The notes below the pieces were generated by a model. It made no database searches. It saw only the letters and a program-made list of their open reading frames with translations, and was not told where the DNA came from. The translations under genes and the position numbers were made by a program. Positions 17,524 to 25,569 of a stretch of 64,000 bases of DNA are shown here, in pieces (within the stretch, counting starts at the first letter, position 1; every line of letters starts with the position of its first letter). The DNA is from Novosphingobium endophyticum (lineage in GTDB: Bacteria; Pseudomonadota; Alphaproteobacteria; Sphingomonadales; Sphingomonadaceae), in contig NZ_BMHK01000008.1 of the NCBI RefSeq assembly GCF_014640675.1, forward strand, positions 62,001 through 126,000, written 5' to 3'.

Positions 17524-20312
17524 CAGAAGGTCAGCCTTGCGCCGAACTTGAAGGTCGGGCCGTATTTCTCGAACTGCAAGAGGCGCTGGGCGCCCGCGAA
17601 ATTCTGGTAGGCGAAGTACTTGGCATTGTTGATGTTGATCACGTCCACCGTGAAGCGCAGGAAGTCGCTCACCTTGTACTTGCCCGAGAAGTCGAGCTGG
17701 AAGTGGTTGTCCACCCAGCGATCCTCGTCCGCGCCATCGCCAATCTCGTCGAGATACCGGTCGCGATACGTACCCGCCAAACGCAGGTCGATTGGACCCT
17801 TCTCGTAGCCGAGCACGGCATTGAAAGTGTTCTTCGACGAGCTCGGCAACGAGATCGTGCGGCCGTCCGCCAGCGTGCCCTTCGAGTATGTGTAGGTATA
17901 GTTGAGCTGGGTCAGGAGCCCATCCAAGGGCGCAGGCAGCATCGAATAGACTTGGCTGTAGCTCGCCTCGACGCCGACGATCTCGGCGCTGTCGCCGTTG
18001 ATCGTGGTCCTTAACTCGTCGTACGTGGTTTCCTGGAAAGTGAAGTCGTCGAAAGTCTGGGTGACGGCATAGTTCCTGATGGACTTGTAGAAGCCGCCGA
18101 CCGAGACCGCTCCGTTGCTGGAGAAATAGTACTCAAAGCCGATATCGGCGTTCCAGGCCTCGTAGGGCTTGAGATCGGGGTTTCCGAATACGGCCTCGTT
18201 GTCCTCGTTGACGGCATTGCGCGGCGCCATGTCTGACAGCTTGGGACGCACCAGGCTTTTGTAGCCGGCGGCGCGGAAAACGAGATCGTCTTGCGGAGCC
18301 AGGCGCAAGGTCAGGCTCGGCAGCCAGTCGGTGTAGCTGCGCTTGAACCGGACCGGCTCGATCAGCGGCGAAGCGAAGTCGTCATCGTCGCGCTCGGTGA
18401 GGACATTGCCGTTGAGGACGTTCTTCGTGCGCTCCATGCGCACGCCTCCGATCACGCGCAGCGCGGCCGAATCCCAGCGCCCGAGCAGATAGGCCGCAGT
18501 GATATCTTCCCTGATTGCGTAGTCGTCGGCGGCGGAATCGTTCGCGGTGTCATAGGCTTCGAGCTCGAAGTTGCCTTCGTTCGCCAGGTAGAAGTCCCTG
18601 GGACCGGTCTTGCTCGCAACGGGGCCGAGGCTGATGCCCCTGAGGCGATAGGTTTGCTCGCCCAGCACGTCGGCCAGGGTGAAGTCGCCGTCGTAGTCCT
18701 TGAAGACCGATACGTTGAAATCGTAGGACTTCTTGCGCCAGCGCTGCTTGGCGCCCGCCTGGATGGTGAAATCGCCGTTGCCCATCGCGAAAGTGCGGGC
18801 GAGGTCGGCCTTGACCGCGTATTCACGGTCCCGGCTGTCCGAAAGCGTCGTCACCTCGAGCTTGTCGAACGTGTAGTTCGTCGCGTCATTGACGTCATCC
18901 GCGCCGCTCGAGAGCGAATAGAGCGGTGCGCGCGGGTCGGAGTAGTCCCAGTCGATGACGACACCGTCGCCTTCGAAATCATGGGCGAAGCGCAGCGGGT
19001 CGAGCGAGAAATTCTCGCGCTCGGTCGACTTGGCGTAGCTGGCGTGCCAGTTGAACTTCCAGGTGCCGGTATCGGTGTCGCTGCCGATCGAAACCGTGCG
19101 GATTCGCTGGCGCTCGACGCGGTCCTTGAGATCGCGCTCGATGGTGAAGCCGCCTTCATCGTTGGCATCGAGCGCATCGGAAATCCGCGCGCTCGCGCCA
19201 TTCCCGCTGATGTCGGTCGAATCGCCGAAGTCGAAAGTGGTGCGGCGACGGTATTCGTGATCGCCGAACTGGCTCCAGTTGCCGCGCACAAAGGCCGCGG
19301 TCGTATCGGAGACCCGCCAATCGAAGTTGAGCGTGGCGTTCAGGCGCTCCCGCGCGACATCATAGTCGCGATATTCGACGGCCTCGGCGTAGGCGACGTC
19401 GTCTGCGCTGTCCCAGCCACCGGTTTCGATGTTGTCGGTTTCGAAACTGCGCTTGTAGTAGCTGATCCCGCCCGAGATACCGAAATCGTCGCCGAGGCGC
19501 TTCGAGAAATCAAAGCTGCCCTTCGGCGTGACGTCACCCGAATAGTCGTTGTAGCTGCCCTCCACGCGCGCAGCGTAGTAGTCCTTTTTGCGGTCAAAGG
19601 CGCTGGTGGTCTTGATCTCGACCGAAGCGCCGATGGTGTCGGCGTCCATGTCGGGGGTGAGCGACTTTTTCACCTCGATCGATTCGATCGTGTCCGAGGA
19701 GATGACGTCGAGCGCGACCGAGCGCACATCCGACTCCGGCGCGGGAACGCGTACACCGTTCAGTGACGTGGCGTTCAGCTCCGGATCGAGGCCGCGGACG
19801 GAGACGAAGCGGCCCTCGCCCTGGTCGTTGAGGATGTTGACGCCGGGCAGACGGCGCAGCGATTCCGCGACGTTCTGGTCGGGGAACTGACCGATCGCGT
19901 CGCGGGTCAGGACCGATATAACCCCGTCCGCCGCCTTCTGGCGCGACAGTGCGCTACTGAGATTGGCCGCCTGGCCGATGACCAGGATGTCGCCGCCGCC
20001 GATGCCCGCAAGGTCGAAATCACCCGCGGCGCGGCCCGCCGACGGCACCGTCACGGCCTTGCGCTCCACCTCGGCGCCCACATAGCTGACTTCGAGCGTA
20101 TAGGTGCCGGCCGGCACATCCGCGAAGATATAGCTGCCGCTGCGGTCGGTGCGGGCCGAACGGTCGAGTTCCAGTATCCTGACGCTAACCGCCTGGAGGG
20201 ACCGGGTGCCCGTCGCATCGTGAATGCTGCCCGAGATTTCTCCCGCATGGGCGATGGTGGCGGAAGATGCCGTGGCAAGCAGTCCCGCAAGAACGCGGAT
20301 CGAAGATCTCAT
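17523..20312 (-). CDS. TonB-dependent receptor of the phytase operon
   Basis: The 929-residue outer-membrane receptor has a signal peptide (MRSSIRVLAGLLATASSATIAHA). A carboxypeptidase-like regulatory domain (about residues 25-105, SGSYIFADVPAGTYTLEVSY) follows. The plug domain carries RLPGVNILNDQGEGRFVSVRG, and a long beta-barrel ends in a C-terminal aromatic-type strand (FGARLTF). It resembles the TonB-Xanth-Caul class, which often takes up large substrates. Given the coupled phytase, inositol phosphates or their products are the likely ligand; this is inference. The start is placed at 20312, where the signal peptide begins and GGGGGT lies upstream, although the frame is open to 20372. Confidence 0.92.
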   Translation of the reverse strand: MRSSIRVLAGLLATASSATIAHAGEISGSIHDATGTRSLQAVSVRILELDRSARTDRSGSYIFADVPAGTYTLEVSYVGAEVERKAVTVPSAGRAAGDFDLAGIGGGDILVIGQAANLSSALSRQKAADGVISVLTRDAIGQFPDQNVAESLRRLPGVNILNDQGEGRFVSVRGLDPELNATSLNGVRVPAPESDVRSVALDVISSDTIESIEVKKSLTPDMDADTIGASVEIKTTSAFDRKKDYYAARVEGSYNDYSGDVTPKGSFDFSKRLGDDFGISGGISYYKRSFETDNIETGGWDSADDVAYAEAVEYRDYDVARERLNATLNFDWRVSDTTAAFVRGNWSQFGDHEYRRRTTFDFGDSTDISGNGASARISDALDANDEGGFTIERDLKDRVERQRIRTVSIGSDTDTGTWKFNWHASYAKSTERENFSLDPLRFAHDFEGDGVVIDWDYSDPRAPLYSLSSGADDVNDATNYTFDKLEVTTLSDSRDREYAVKADLARTFAMGNGDFTIQAGAKQRWRKKSYDFNVSVFKDYDGDFTLADVLGEQTYRLRGISLGPVASKTGPRDFYLANEGNFELEAYDTANDSAADDYAIREDITAAYLLGRWDSAALRVIGGVRMERTKNVLNGNVLTERDDDDFASPLIEPVRFKRSYTDWLPSLTLRLAPQDDLVFRAAGYKSLVRPKLSDMAPRNAVNEDNEAVFGNPDLKPYEAWNADIGFEYYFSSNGAVSVGGFYKSIRNYAVTQTFDDFTFQETTYDELRTTINGDSAEIVGVEASYSQVYSMLPAPLDGLLTQLNYTYTYSKGTLADGRTISLPSSSKNTFNAVLGYEKGPIDLRLAGTYRDRYLDEIGDGADEDRWVDNHFQLDFSGKYKVSDFLRFTVDVININNAKYFAYQNFAGAQRLLQFEKYGPTFKFGARLTF

Positions 20313-20383
20313 CGTGGATACCCCCTGGTAACGTCTGTTTCGGGAGCGCCCACTAAGGCTGGTTAATGACACCGCCGTGCCAT

Positions 20384-20405
20384 AGCCAAGACAGTTTGGT
20401 GACAG
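20384..20405 (-). promoter_or_regulatory. PHO box (PhoB site) upstream of the TonB receptor-phytase operon
   Basis: On the minus strand the bases from 20405 to 20384 read CTGTCACCAAA then CTGTCTTGGCT, two 11-bp direct repeats. The established PHO-box consensus is two CTGTCA-type heptamers with 11-bp periodicity, so the first repeat agrees almost fully and the second in its first five bases. The site ends 71 bases before the receptor start, a proper distance for an activator site replacing the -35. Control by PhoB is inferred, and it is consistent with a phytase. Confidence 0.65.
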
Positions 20406-20570
20406 CCGCGATATGCAATGACCCGAACGGAGAGGATGCCCGCGATCAATGATGACAACCGGCTCCGCAGCGAATCCTTCGGCTGGACGAGAGCCTGACC
20501 GCCTAAGCGTCGGTTTTTATGGGAAAACGTCAATCTGGCGGCAGCTTGAGAACCCCCGCGGAAGGGTACT

Positions 20571-20660
20571 TGGCGGACAGGGTGGGATTCGAACCCACGG
20601 TGAGCTTGCACCCACGGCGGTTTTCAAGACCGCTGCCTTAAACCACTCGGCCACCTGTCC
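20571..20660 (-). tRNA. tRNA-Ser (anticodon UGA)
   Basis: Read on the minus strand, the 90-base gene has the acceptor stem GGACAGG/CCTGTCC, discriminator G and encoded CCA. It has the D-loop region GTGGCCGAGTGGTTTAAGGC, an anticodon loop CTTGAAA with anticodon TGA, the long variable arm of a class II tRNA, and GGTTCGAATCCC in the T arm. It decodes UCN serine codons. It stands alone between the phytase receptor and the lytic transglycosylase gene. The 258 bases from the receptor start to the tRNA hold the PHO box and no gene. Confidence 0.97.
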
Positions 20661-20803
20661 GCTGGTTTTCGCGCATAGAGCAAAGTCCGGGCCTTGCAAG
20701 ACCCTGCTTGTCGCCGAGAAGAAATCCATTTGTGGCGGCCGTCCACGGGAGGTTGCGCGAGGGCCATTTGCAAGGTCGGAACTTTGTGCGAGACTTGGCA
20801 GCG

Positions 20804-21838
20804 ATGAAGCCTGCATCGAAATCCCCTTCGCTCAAATGTTTATTCCTGGTAGCCGCACTGGCGGTCTGGCCGCTTCCGGCCGCGCTGGCGCAGCCTCAGG
20901 GTGAAAGCTTTTCGGGCTATCTGCAGACCGTCGCGGCCAAGGCCCGGCGCGAAGGGATCAGCGAGACGGCGATCACGCGCACCCTGAGCGGCCTCACGCC
21001 CAACCAGCGCGTGATCGAACTCGACTCCGCCCAGCCCGGAAGCCAAGGGGGACCGCCTCCGATGGCGCCCTATATCGCAAGGCACGTCGGCCCCAGCATC
21101 GTCTCACGCGGACGCGGGCGACATGCCGAGCTTTCCGGCGTCATCCGCAAAGTGGAAGCGCGCTACGGCGTTCCCGGGCCGGTGCTGCTCGCGATCTGGG
21201 GGCACGAGACGAACTACGGCAGCTATGTCGGAGACTTCGACCTTGCCCGTTCGCTGGCAACGCTCGCCTGGGAAGGGCGCCGAAGGGACCTGTTCGAGGG
21301 TGAATTGATCGCGCTCCTCAAGATGGTCGATCGGGGCGTTCCGAGCTACAAACTCAAGGGAAGCTGGGCGGGCGCCTTCGGCTATCCGCAGTTCCTGCCG
21401 AGCGTCTATCTTCGTCTTGCGGTGGACGGAGACGGGGATGGGCACGCCGACATCTTTTCCAGTCCGTCTGATACTCTTGCCTCCATCGCCAATTATTTTC
21501 GCGACGCGGGCTGGCGCCAAGGACAGCCCTGGGGCGTGCGCGCCTCGGTTCCTTCGGGGTTCAACGTCGGCGCCTATTCCACCCGGTTGACCGCTCCGCG
21601 GTGCGAGCGCGTTCACGAACGCCACTCGCGGTGGAAGTCCGTTTCCGAATGGCGGGCGCTGGGGGTGGCTCCGATGGCTCCCATCGGCGGCGACGTGCTC
21701 GCTTCGCTATTCCAGCCCGATGGTCCCGGCACGCCTGCTTACCTGTTAACCGGGAATTATCGGGTCATCCTCCAGTACAACTGCTCGAACTACTACGCGT
21801 TGTCCGTGGGGTTGCTTGCAGATGAGATTGCCCGTTAA
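20804..21838 (+). CDS. lytic murein transglycosylase (MltB-like)
   Basis: The 344-residue periplasmic enzyme cleaves the glycan strand of peptidoglycan to 1,6-anhydro-muropeptides. A signal peptide covers about residues 1-29 (KCLFLVAALAVWPLPAALA). The SLT-like domain has the catalytic glutamate in AIWGHETNYGSYVG, followed by AGAFGYPQFLPSVYL and the calcium-site-like DGDGDGHADIF, as in MltB. The ATG at 20804 begins the signal peptide; the frame is open upstream to 20708. Its end overlaps the next gene, which encodes an RlpA-like lipoprotein, so peptidoglycan functions are clustered here. Confidence 0.9.
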   Translation: MKPASKSPSLKCLFLVAALAVWPLPAALAQPQGESFSGYLQTVAAKARREGISETAITRTLSGLTPNQRVIELDSAQPGSQGGPPPMAPYIARHVGPSIVSRGRGRHAELSGVIRKVEARYGVPGPVLLAIWGHETNYGSYVGDFDLARSLATLAWEGRRRDLFEGELIALLKMVDRGVPSYKLKGSWAGAFGYPQFLPSVYLRLAVDGDGDGHADIFSSPSDTLASIANYFRDAGWRQGQPWGVRASVPSGFNVGAYSTRLTAPRCERVHERHSRWKSVSEWRALGVAPMAPIGGDVLASLFQPDGPGTPAYLLTGNYRVILQYNCSNYYALSVGLLADEIAR

Positions 21839-22724
21839 TCAATACCTGCCGCTTGCGGCGCTGATCGTTCTTGCCGGGTGTGCCGGTGGAGGGCAAGCCG
21901 GGGCGGCGCTGCAACTCGCCCAGCCACAAAACGGACCGGCGGCCGACTACCCGGTGGTGGTGGGCGATGCCTTTACCATCGGCGACAGGACCTGGACGCC
22001 TTCGGACCAGCTCAACTACGACGCGGTCGGCCATGCTTCGGTCGGAACCGACGATCACGCAGGGATCACGGCCGCCAACAAGACACTGCCCCTGCCGAGC
22101 TACGCCGAAGTGACTTCGCTCGATACCGGGCGGACCATTCTGGTGCGGGTCGAGCGGCGAGGGCCGATGGTCAACGACACGCTGATCGAGCTTTCGAAAG
22201 ATGCCGCGCGGCACCTCGGCATGGCGGCGGGCTCGCGGCTTGCGGTCCGTCTGCGCCGCACGAACCCGCCGGAGCAGGAGCGGGCCATGCTGCGCGGCGG
22301 CGAACCCGCACCCGACCGCATGGAAACGCCGGAACCGCTCCTGAAAGTCCTGCGCCGCAAGCTGGCCGAGCAGTCCCCCCTTGTGGCGCCGACATCGAAA
22401 CCGCCTGCCGCGCCGCAGGAAACGCCTTCTCCCTCGCCGTCAATGCTGGAGCCCCAGAAACTACCCGCGCCGCCAACGGCTTCCGCAAAACCGCCTGAGG
22501 CGGAGCACGTGCCGAAGGATTCCCTCATCGTCCAGGTTGCGGCATTCTCCACTGAAGCGAGTGCGACCAAGGTCGCCAAGCCACTAGGCGGCTTTGTCAG
22601 CAAACCGGACAAATACTGGCTCGTTCGCCTCGGGCCCTTCGCGAACGGTGCACAAGCCGCACCGGCGCTGGAGAAGGCCCGGGCAGCGGGTTATAGGGAC
22701 GCACGAATCCAGCGCGCGGACTGA
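21822..22724 (+). CDS. RlpA-like lipoprotein with SPOR domain
   Basis: The 300-residue outer-membrane lipoprotein has a lipobox LAGC near residue 19. A double-psi beta-barrel RlpA domain (about residues 60-140) is followed by a Pro-rich linker and a C-terminal SPOR domain (SLIVQVAAFSTEASATKVA...YWLVRLGPF). SPOR domains bind denuded glycan at division sites. In catalytic RlpA the barrel carries TAAHKTLP and NDRGPF; here these read TAANKTLP and ERRGPM, so the histidine and aspartate needed for transglycosylase activity seem lost. It may act as a binding or structural factor. The start overlaps the upstream transglycosylase gene. Confidence 0.85.
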   Translation: MRLPVNQYLPLAALIVLAGCAGGGQAGAALQLAQPQNGPAADYPVVVGDAFTIGDRTWTPSDQLNYDAVGHASVGTDDHAGITAANKTLPLPSYAEVTSLDTGRTILVRVERRGPMVNDTLIELSKDAARHLGMAAGSRLAVRLRRTNPPEQERAMLRGGEPAPDRMETPEPLLKVLRRKLAEQSPLVAPTSKPPAAPQETPSPSPSMLEPQKLPAPPTASAKPPEAEHVPKDSLIVQVAAFSTEASATKVAKPLGGFVSKPDKYWLVRLGPFANGAQAAPALEKARAAGYRDARIQRAD

Positions 22725-22738
22725 CCTGACGGCCGATT

Positions 22739-22770
22739 CCGCGCGCTCGGGGCGCCACGAGGGCGCGCGG
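22739..22770 (+). promoter_or_regulatory. hairpin partly covering the ribosome-binding site of the carboxypeptidase gene
   Basis: CCGCGCGC (22739-22746) pairs perfectly with GCGCGCGG (22763-22770). The last two stem bases belong to GGGAG (22769-22773), the ribosome-binding site of the TTG at 22784. Folding could lower translation of that gene relative to the upstream one. This is a sequence observation; the effect is inferred. Confidence 0.35.
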
Positions 22771-22783
22771 GAGAGTCCGGGTC

Positions 22784-23932
22784 TTGAAATCGTTTCTGAA
22801 GTTTATCCTGATCTGCATGCTCGGCGCAGGTTCTGCCAGTGCCGTAACGCCCGCACCGCCTCCCGAACTCGCACCGATACCGGTAAGCCTGCTTGTCGAT
22901 CTGGGATCGGGACAGGTTCTCGTGGAACGCCGGCCCGACGTGCCCTTCCTGCCGGCCTCGGTGACCAAGGTGATGACCGCATTCGTGGCGTTCGAGGAAA
23001 TCGACGCGGGGCGCCTGCCTCTCGATCGTCGGTTCACGGTCAAGCCGGAAACGAGCCGGGAATGGTTCGCCAAGGGCACATCGATGTATCTCACGCCGAA
23101 GGACAGCCCCACCACCAAGGAACTGCTTCACGGCATCATGACCGCATCCGCGAACGATGCCTCAATCGTGCTGGCGGAGGGCTATGCCGGCAGCGTCGCG
23201 AACTGGACCGCGAAGATGAACGAGGCGGCAAGAAGCCTGGGCATGACCCGCAGCCGCTACAGCACGCCCAACGGCTGGATGGACGAAGGGCACACTTATG
23301 TCACCGCCAGCGATCTGGTGAAGCTGGCAGATGCCATGATTACCCGGCACGGCGCGCTCTACCGCGAATTCTCGGGGAGAAAGCGCTACTTCTGGCGCGA
23401 TGTTTCGATGCGCAGCCACGATCCCACAGTGGGCGTCGTACCCGGCGCGGATGGCATCAAGACTGGGTATACCCGGGAGGCCGGCTACAACTTCCTCGGG
23501 AGCGCACAGCGCGAAGGACGGCGCCTGGTCATGGTCCTGGCCGGATCGCCCACTCCGAAAATCCGCGACGCCGCCGCGCGCAGCCTGCTCGAATGGGGGT
23601 TTTCGCAGTGGCGCGCGCGGCACCTGTTCGACAAAGGGCAGCCGGTGATCGAGGCAAAGGTGCAAGGGGGTGACGTCCGTACGGTCCCGCTCGTTGCCGA
23701 CCGCGAATTGCATGCGAGCGTCCCCGTCGCAGGCAACCAGCCGGTCTCCCTTTCGGTCCGTTACAGCGGCCCGCTGGTCGCGCCGCTGCGCAAGGGAGAA
23801 CAGGTCGGAGAACTGGAGATCAGGGTGGGGGATCTGGCACCCGGCAAGGTCCCGCTCTACGTCGGCCGCGATGTGGAAGAGGCAGGTCCGCTGGACAGAC
23901 TGCTGAACGGGATTATCAACATCTTCTCATGA
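22784..23932 (+). CDS. serine-type D-alanyl-D-alanine carboxypeptidase (PBP5/6 family)
   Basis: The 382-residue periplasmic enzyme trims the terminal D-Ala of peptidoglycan stem peptides. Signal peptide residues 1-20 precede the penicillin-binding motifs SVTK (S59, K62), SAN (S122-N124) and KTG (K226-G228). A C-terminal beta domain and a final amphipathic-looking helix (RLLNGIINIFS) for membrane association follow, as in PBP5. The start is TTG at 22784 with GGGAG upstream; the site is partly within a hairpin. The stop overlaps the ATG of tmk (ATGA). Confidence 0.93.
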   Translation: MKSFLKFILICMLGAGSASAVTPAPPPELAPIPVSLLVDLGSGQVLVERRPDVPFLPASVTKVMTAFVAFEEIDAGRLPLDRRFTVKPETSREWFAKGTSMYLTPKDSPTTKELLHGIMTASANDASIVLAEGYAGSVANWTAKMNEAARSLGMTRSRYSTPNGWMDEGHTYVTASDLVKLADAMITRHGALYREFSGRKRYFWRDVSMRSHDPTVGVVPGADGIKTGYTREAGYNFLGSAQREGRRLVMVLAGSPTPKIRDAAARSLLEWGFSQWRARHLFDKGQPVIEAKVQGGDVRTVPLVADRELHASVPVAGNQPVSLSVRYSGPLVAPLRKGEQVGELEIRVGDLAPGKVPLYVGRDVEEAGPLDRLLNGIINIFS

Positions 23933-24567
23933 CACCGGGACGATTCATCGCGCTCGAAGGCGGAGAGGGGGCTGGCAAGTCCACCCAGGCGCGCCTCCTC
24001 GCCGATGCCCTGCGCGCGCGCGGTCTTGAAGTCGTGACTACTCGCGAGCCGGGTGGGACGCCGGGCGCCGAGGCGATTCGCGCACTGCTGCTCCACGGTG
24101 AAGGCGAAGGCTGGAACCCGCGGGCGGAAGCATTGCTCTTCGCCGCCGCGCGCTCGGACCACGTCGAGAAGCTGATCCGGCCGGCACTGACACGCGGCGC
24201 GTGGATCGTCTGCGACCGCTTCCTCGATTCGAGCCGGGCCTATCAGGGAGGCGGGGGCGGACTGTCCGACGAGGATATCCGCGAACTGCACCGTATCGGC
24301 AGCACGGGGCTTCTGCCCGATCTCACGATTCTGCTGGAAGTCTCACCGATAGTCGCCGCCGAGCGGGTTTCCCGGCGCGATCCCGAAGGCACCGACCGGA
24401 TCGGCAGCCGCGATGCGGCCTACCATGCCCGCGTCGCGGCCGCATTCGTGCGCTATGCCGACGAGGAGCCCGGGCGGTTCGTCCGCATCAATGGCGATGG
24501 CAGGCTGGAAGAGACGCAGGCCCGCGTGTTCGAGGCGATTGGCCGGCTGCTGCCGGATGTGCCATGA
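23929..24567 (+). CDS. tmk: thymidylate kinase
   Basis: The 212-residue enzyme phosphorylates dTMP to dTDP for DNA synthesis. It shows the P-loop GGEGAGKST (residues 11-19), the dTMP-binding DR motif in VCDRFLDSSRAYQG, and the arginine-rich LID (SRRDPEGTDRIGS). The gene overlaps both neighbours by ATGA, upstream with the carboxypeptidase and downstream with holB, forming a translationally coupled series. tmk-holB adjacency is widely conserved. Confidence 0.96.
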   Translation: MTPGRFIALEGGEGAGKSTQARLLADALRARGLEVVTTREPGGTPGAEAIRALLLHGEGEGWNPRAEALLFAAARSDHVEKLIRPALTRGAWIVCDRFLDSSRAYQGGGGGLSDEDIRELHRIGSTGLLPDLTILLEVSPIVAAERVSRRDPEGTDRIGSRDAAYHARVAAAFVRYADEEPGRFVRINGDGRLEETQARVFEAIGRLLPDVP

Positions 24568-25538
24568 AGGCCGGCAAGCCCTTCATCGGCCAGGAGGCGG
24601 CATGGGACGAATGGCTCGCCGCCGTGGCGTCGGAACGGATGCACCACGCGTGGCTGCTTTCCGGTGCCAAGGGGCTGGGCAAGCGCGCCTTCGCCCGCGC
24701 GGCGGCAGGCGAACTGGTGCGCGAGCCGGGCGCCAGGCTGCCTGACGCGGATGCTCATCCGGACATCCACGTGCTCGAGCATCTTCCGGCCAATGACGAC
24801 GAGGCGAAGAAGAAGGCGGAAGGCAAGCCGTTCCAGACCAAACGCAACATCACGATCGAACAAATCCGCCAGATGCAACAGCGGCTGACGACGCGTCCCA
24901 CGCTCGGCGCTCGCCGCGCCATCATCATCGATCCGGCCGACGATCTTGAGAAGAGCGCTGTCAACGCCCTGCTCAAGAGCCTCGAGGAGCCTCCCTCGGG
25001 CACGTATTTCCTACTCGTGGCGCACCAGCCCGGTCGGCTTCTGCCGACTATTCGTTCCCGCTGCCGCATCCTGCGTTTTGCGCCGCTGAATCCGGATGAA
25101 ATCGACGCCGTGATCCGGCGTGATCTTCCGCAGGCCGATACCGGGGCACGGCAGGCCGCCATCGCCGCCTCGAACGGCTCACCCGGCGTCGCCCTCAGTT
25201 TTGTCGAACAGGAACTCGGGACGATCCACCAACTGATGCTGCGGATCCTGCGCGAGGGTGACGCGGACTTTCACCTTCGTGGCGCCCTGGCCGAGGAGAT
25301 GGGCGTCCGTCCGGGCCGCGAACGACAGCTCGCCGCACTGGAACTGGCCCGTACGGTGCTCGCCCACGAATTGCCCGACGCGCCGCGTGCGCGTCAGCTG
25401 CGGATTATCGAGGCTCACGGCGCGCTGACGAAGTTGTCCACGCAGGCACCGACCTACAATTTCGACGCCGGGCTTCTGATAATGGAAATTGGCGGGTTGC
25501 TGGCCTCGGCCGCGATGCCTAGAGAAGCGGCACGCTGA
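24564..25538 (+). CDS. holB: DNA polymerase III delta' subunit
   Basis: The 324-residue clamp-loader subunit has an N-terminal AAA+ fold with the P-loop-like SGAKGLGKRAF (residues 33-43), in which arginine stands where a Walker A Ser/Thr would be. It continues with EKSAVNALLKSLEEPP and the RSRCRILRF arginine-finger region. Delta' helps to open and load the beta sliding clamp at the replication fork. The ATG at 24564 overlaps the tmk stop (ATGA); the frame is open further upstream only as a shadow of tmk. metG follows after 31 bases. Confidence 0.93.
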   Translation: MKAGKPFIGQEAAWDEWLAAVASERMHHAWLLSGAKGLGKRAFARAAAGELVREPGARLPDADAHPDIHVLEHLPANDDEAKKKAEGKPFQTKRNITIEQIRQMQQRLTTRPTLGARRAIIIDPADDLEKSAVNALLKSLEEPPSGTYFLLVAHQPGRLLPTIRSRCRILRFAPLNPDEIDAVIRRDLPQADTGARQAAIAASNGSPGVALSFVEQELGTIHQLMLRILREGDADFHLRGALAEEMGVRPGRERQLAALELARTVLAHELPDAPRARQLRIIEAHGALTKLSTQAPTYNFDAGLLIMEIGGLLASAAMPREAAR

Positions 25539-25569
25539 CAACACCTGAAGAGAAAGCCGCGAAGCCCGC

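Noticed and set aside
18291..19766. 491-codon open frame opposite the phytase-operon receptor
   Set aside because: It is antisense to a well-supported TonB receptor and lacks homology features.
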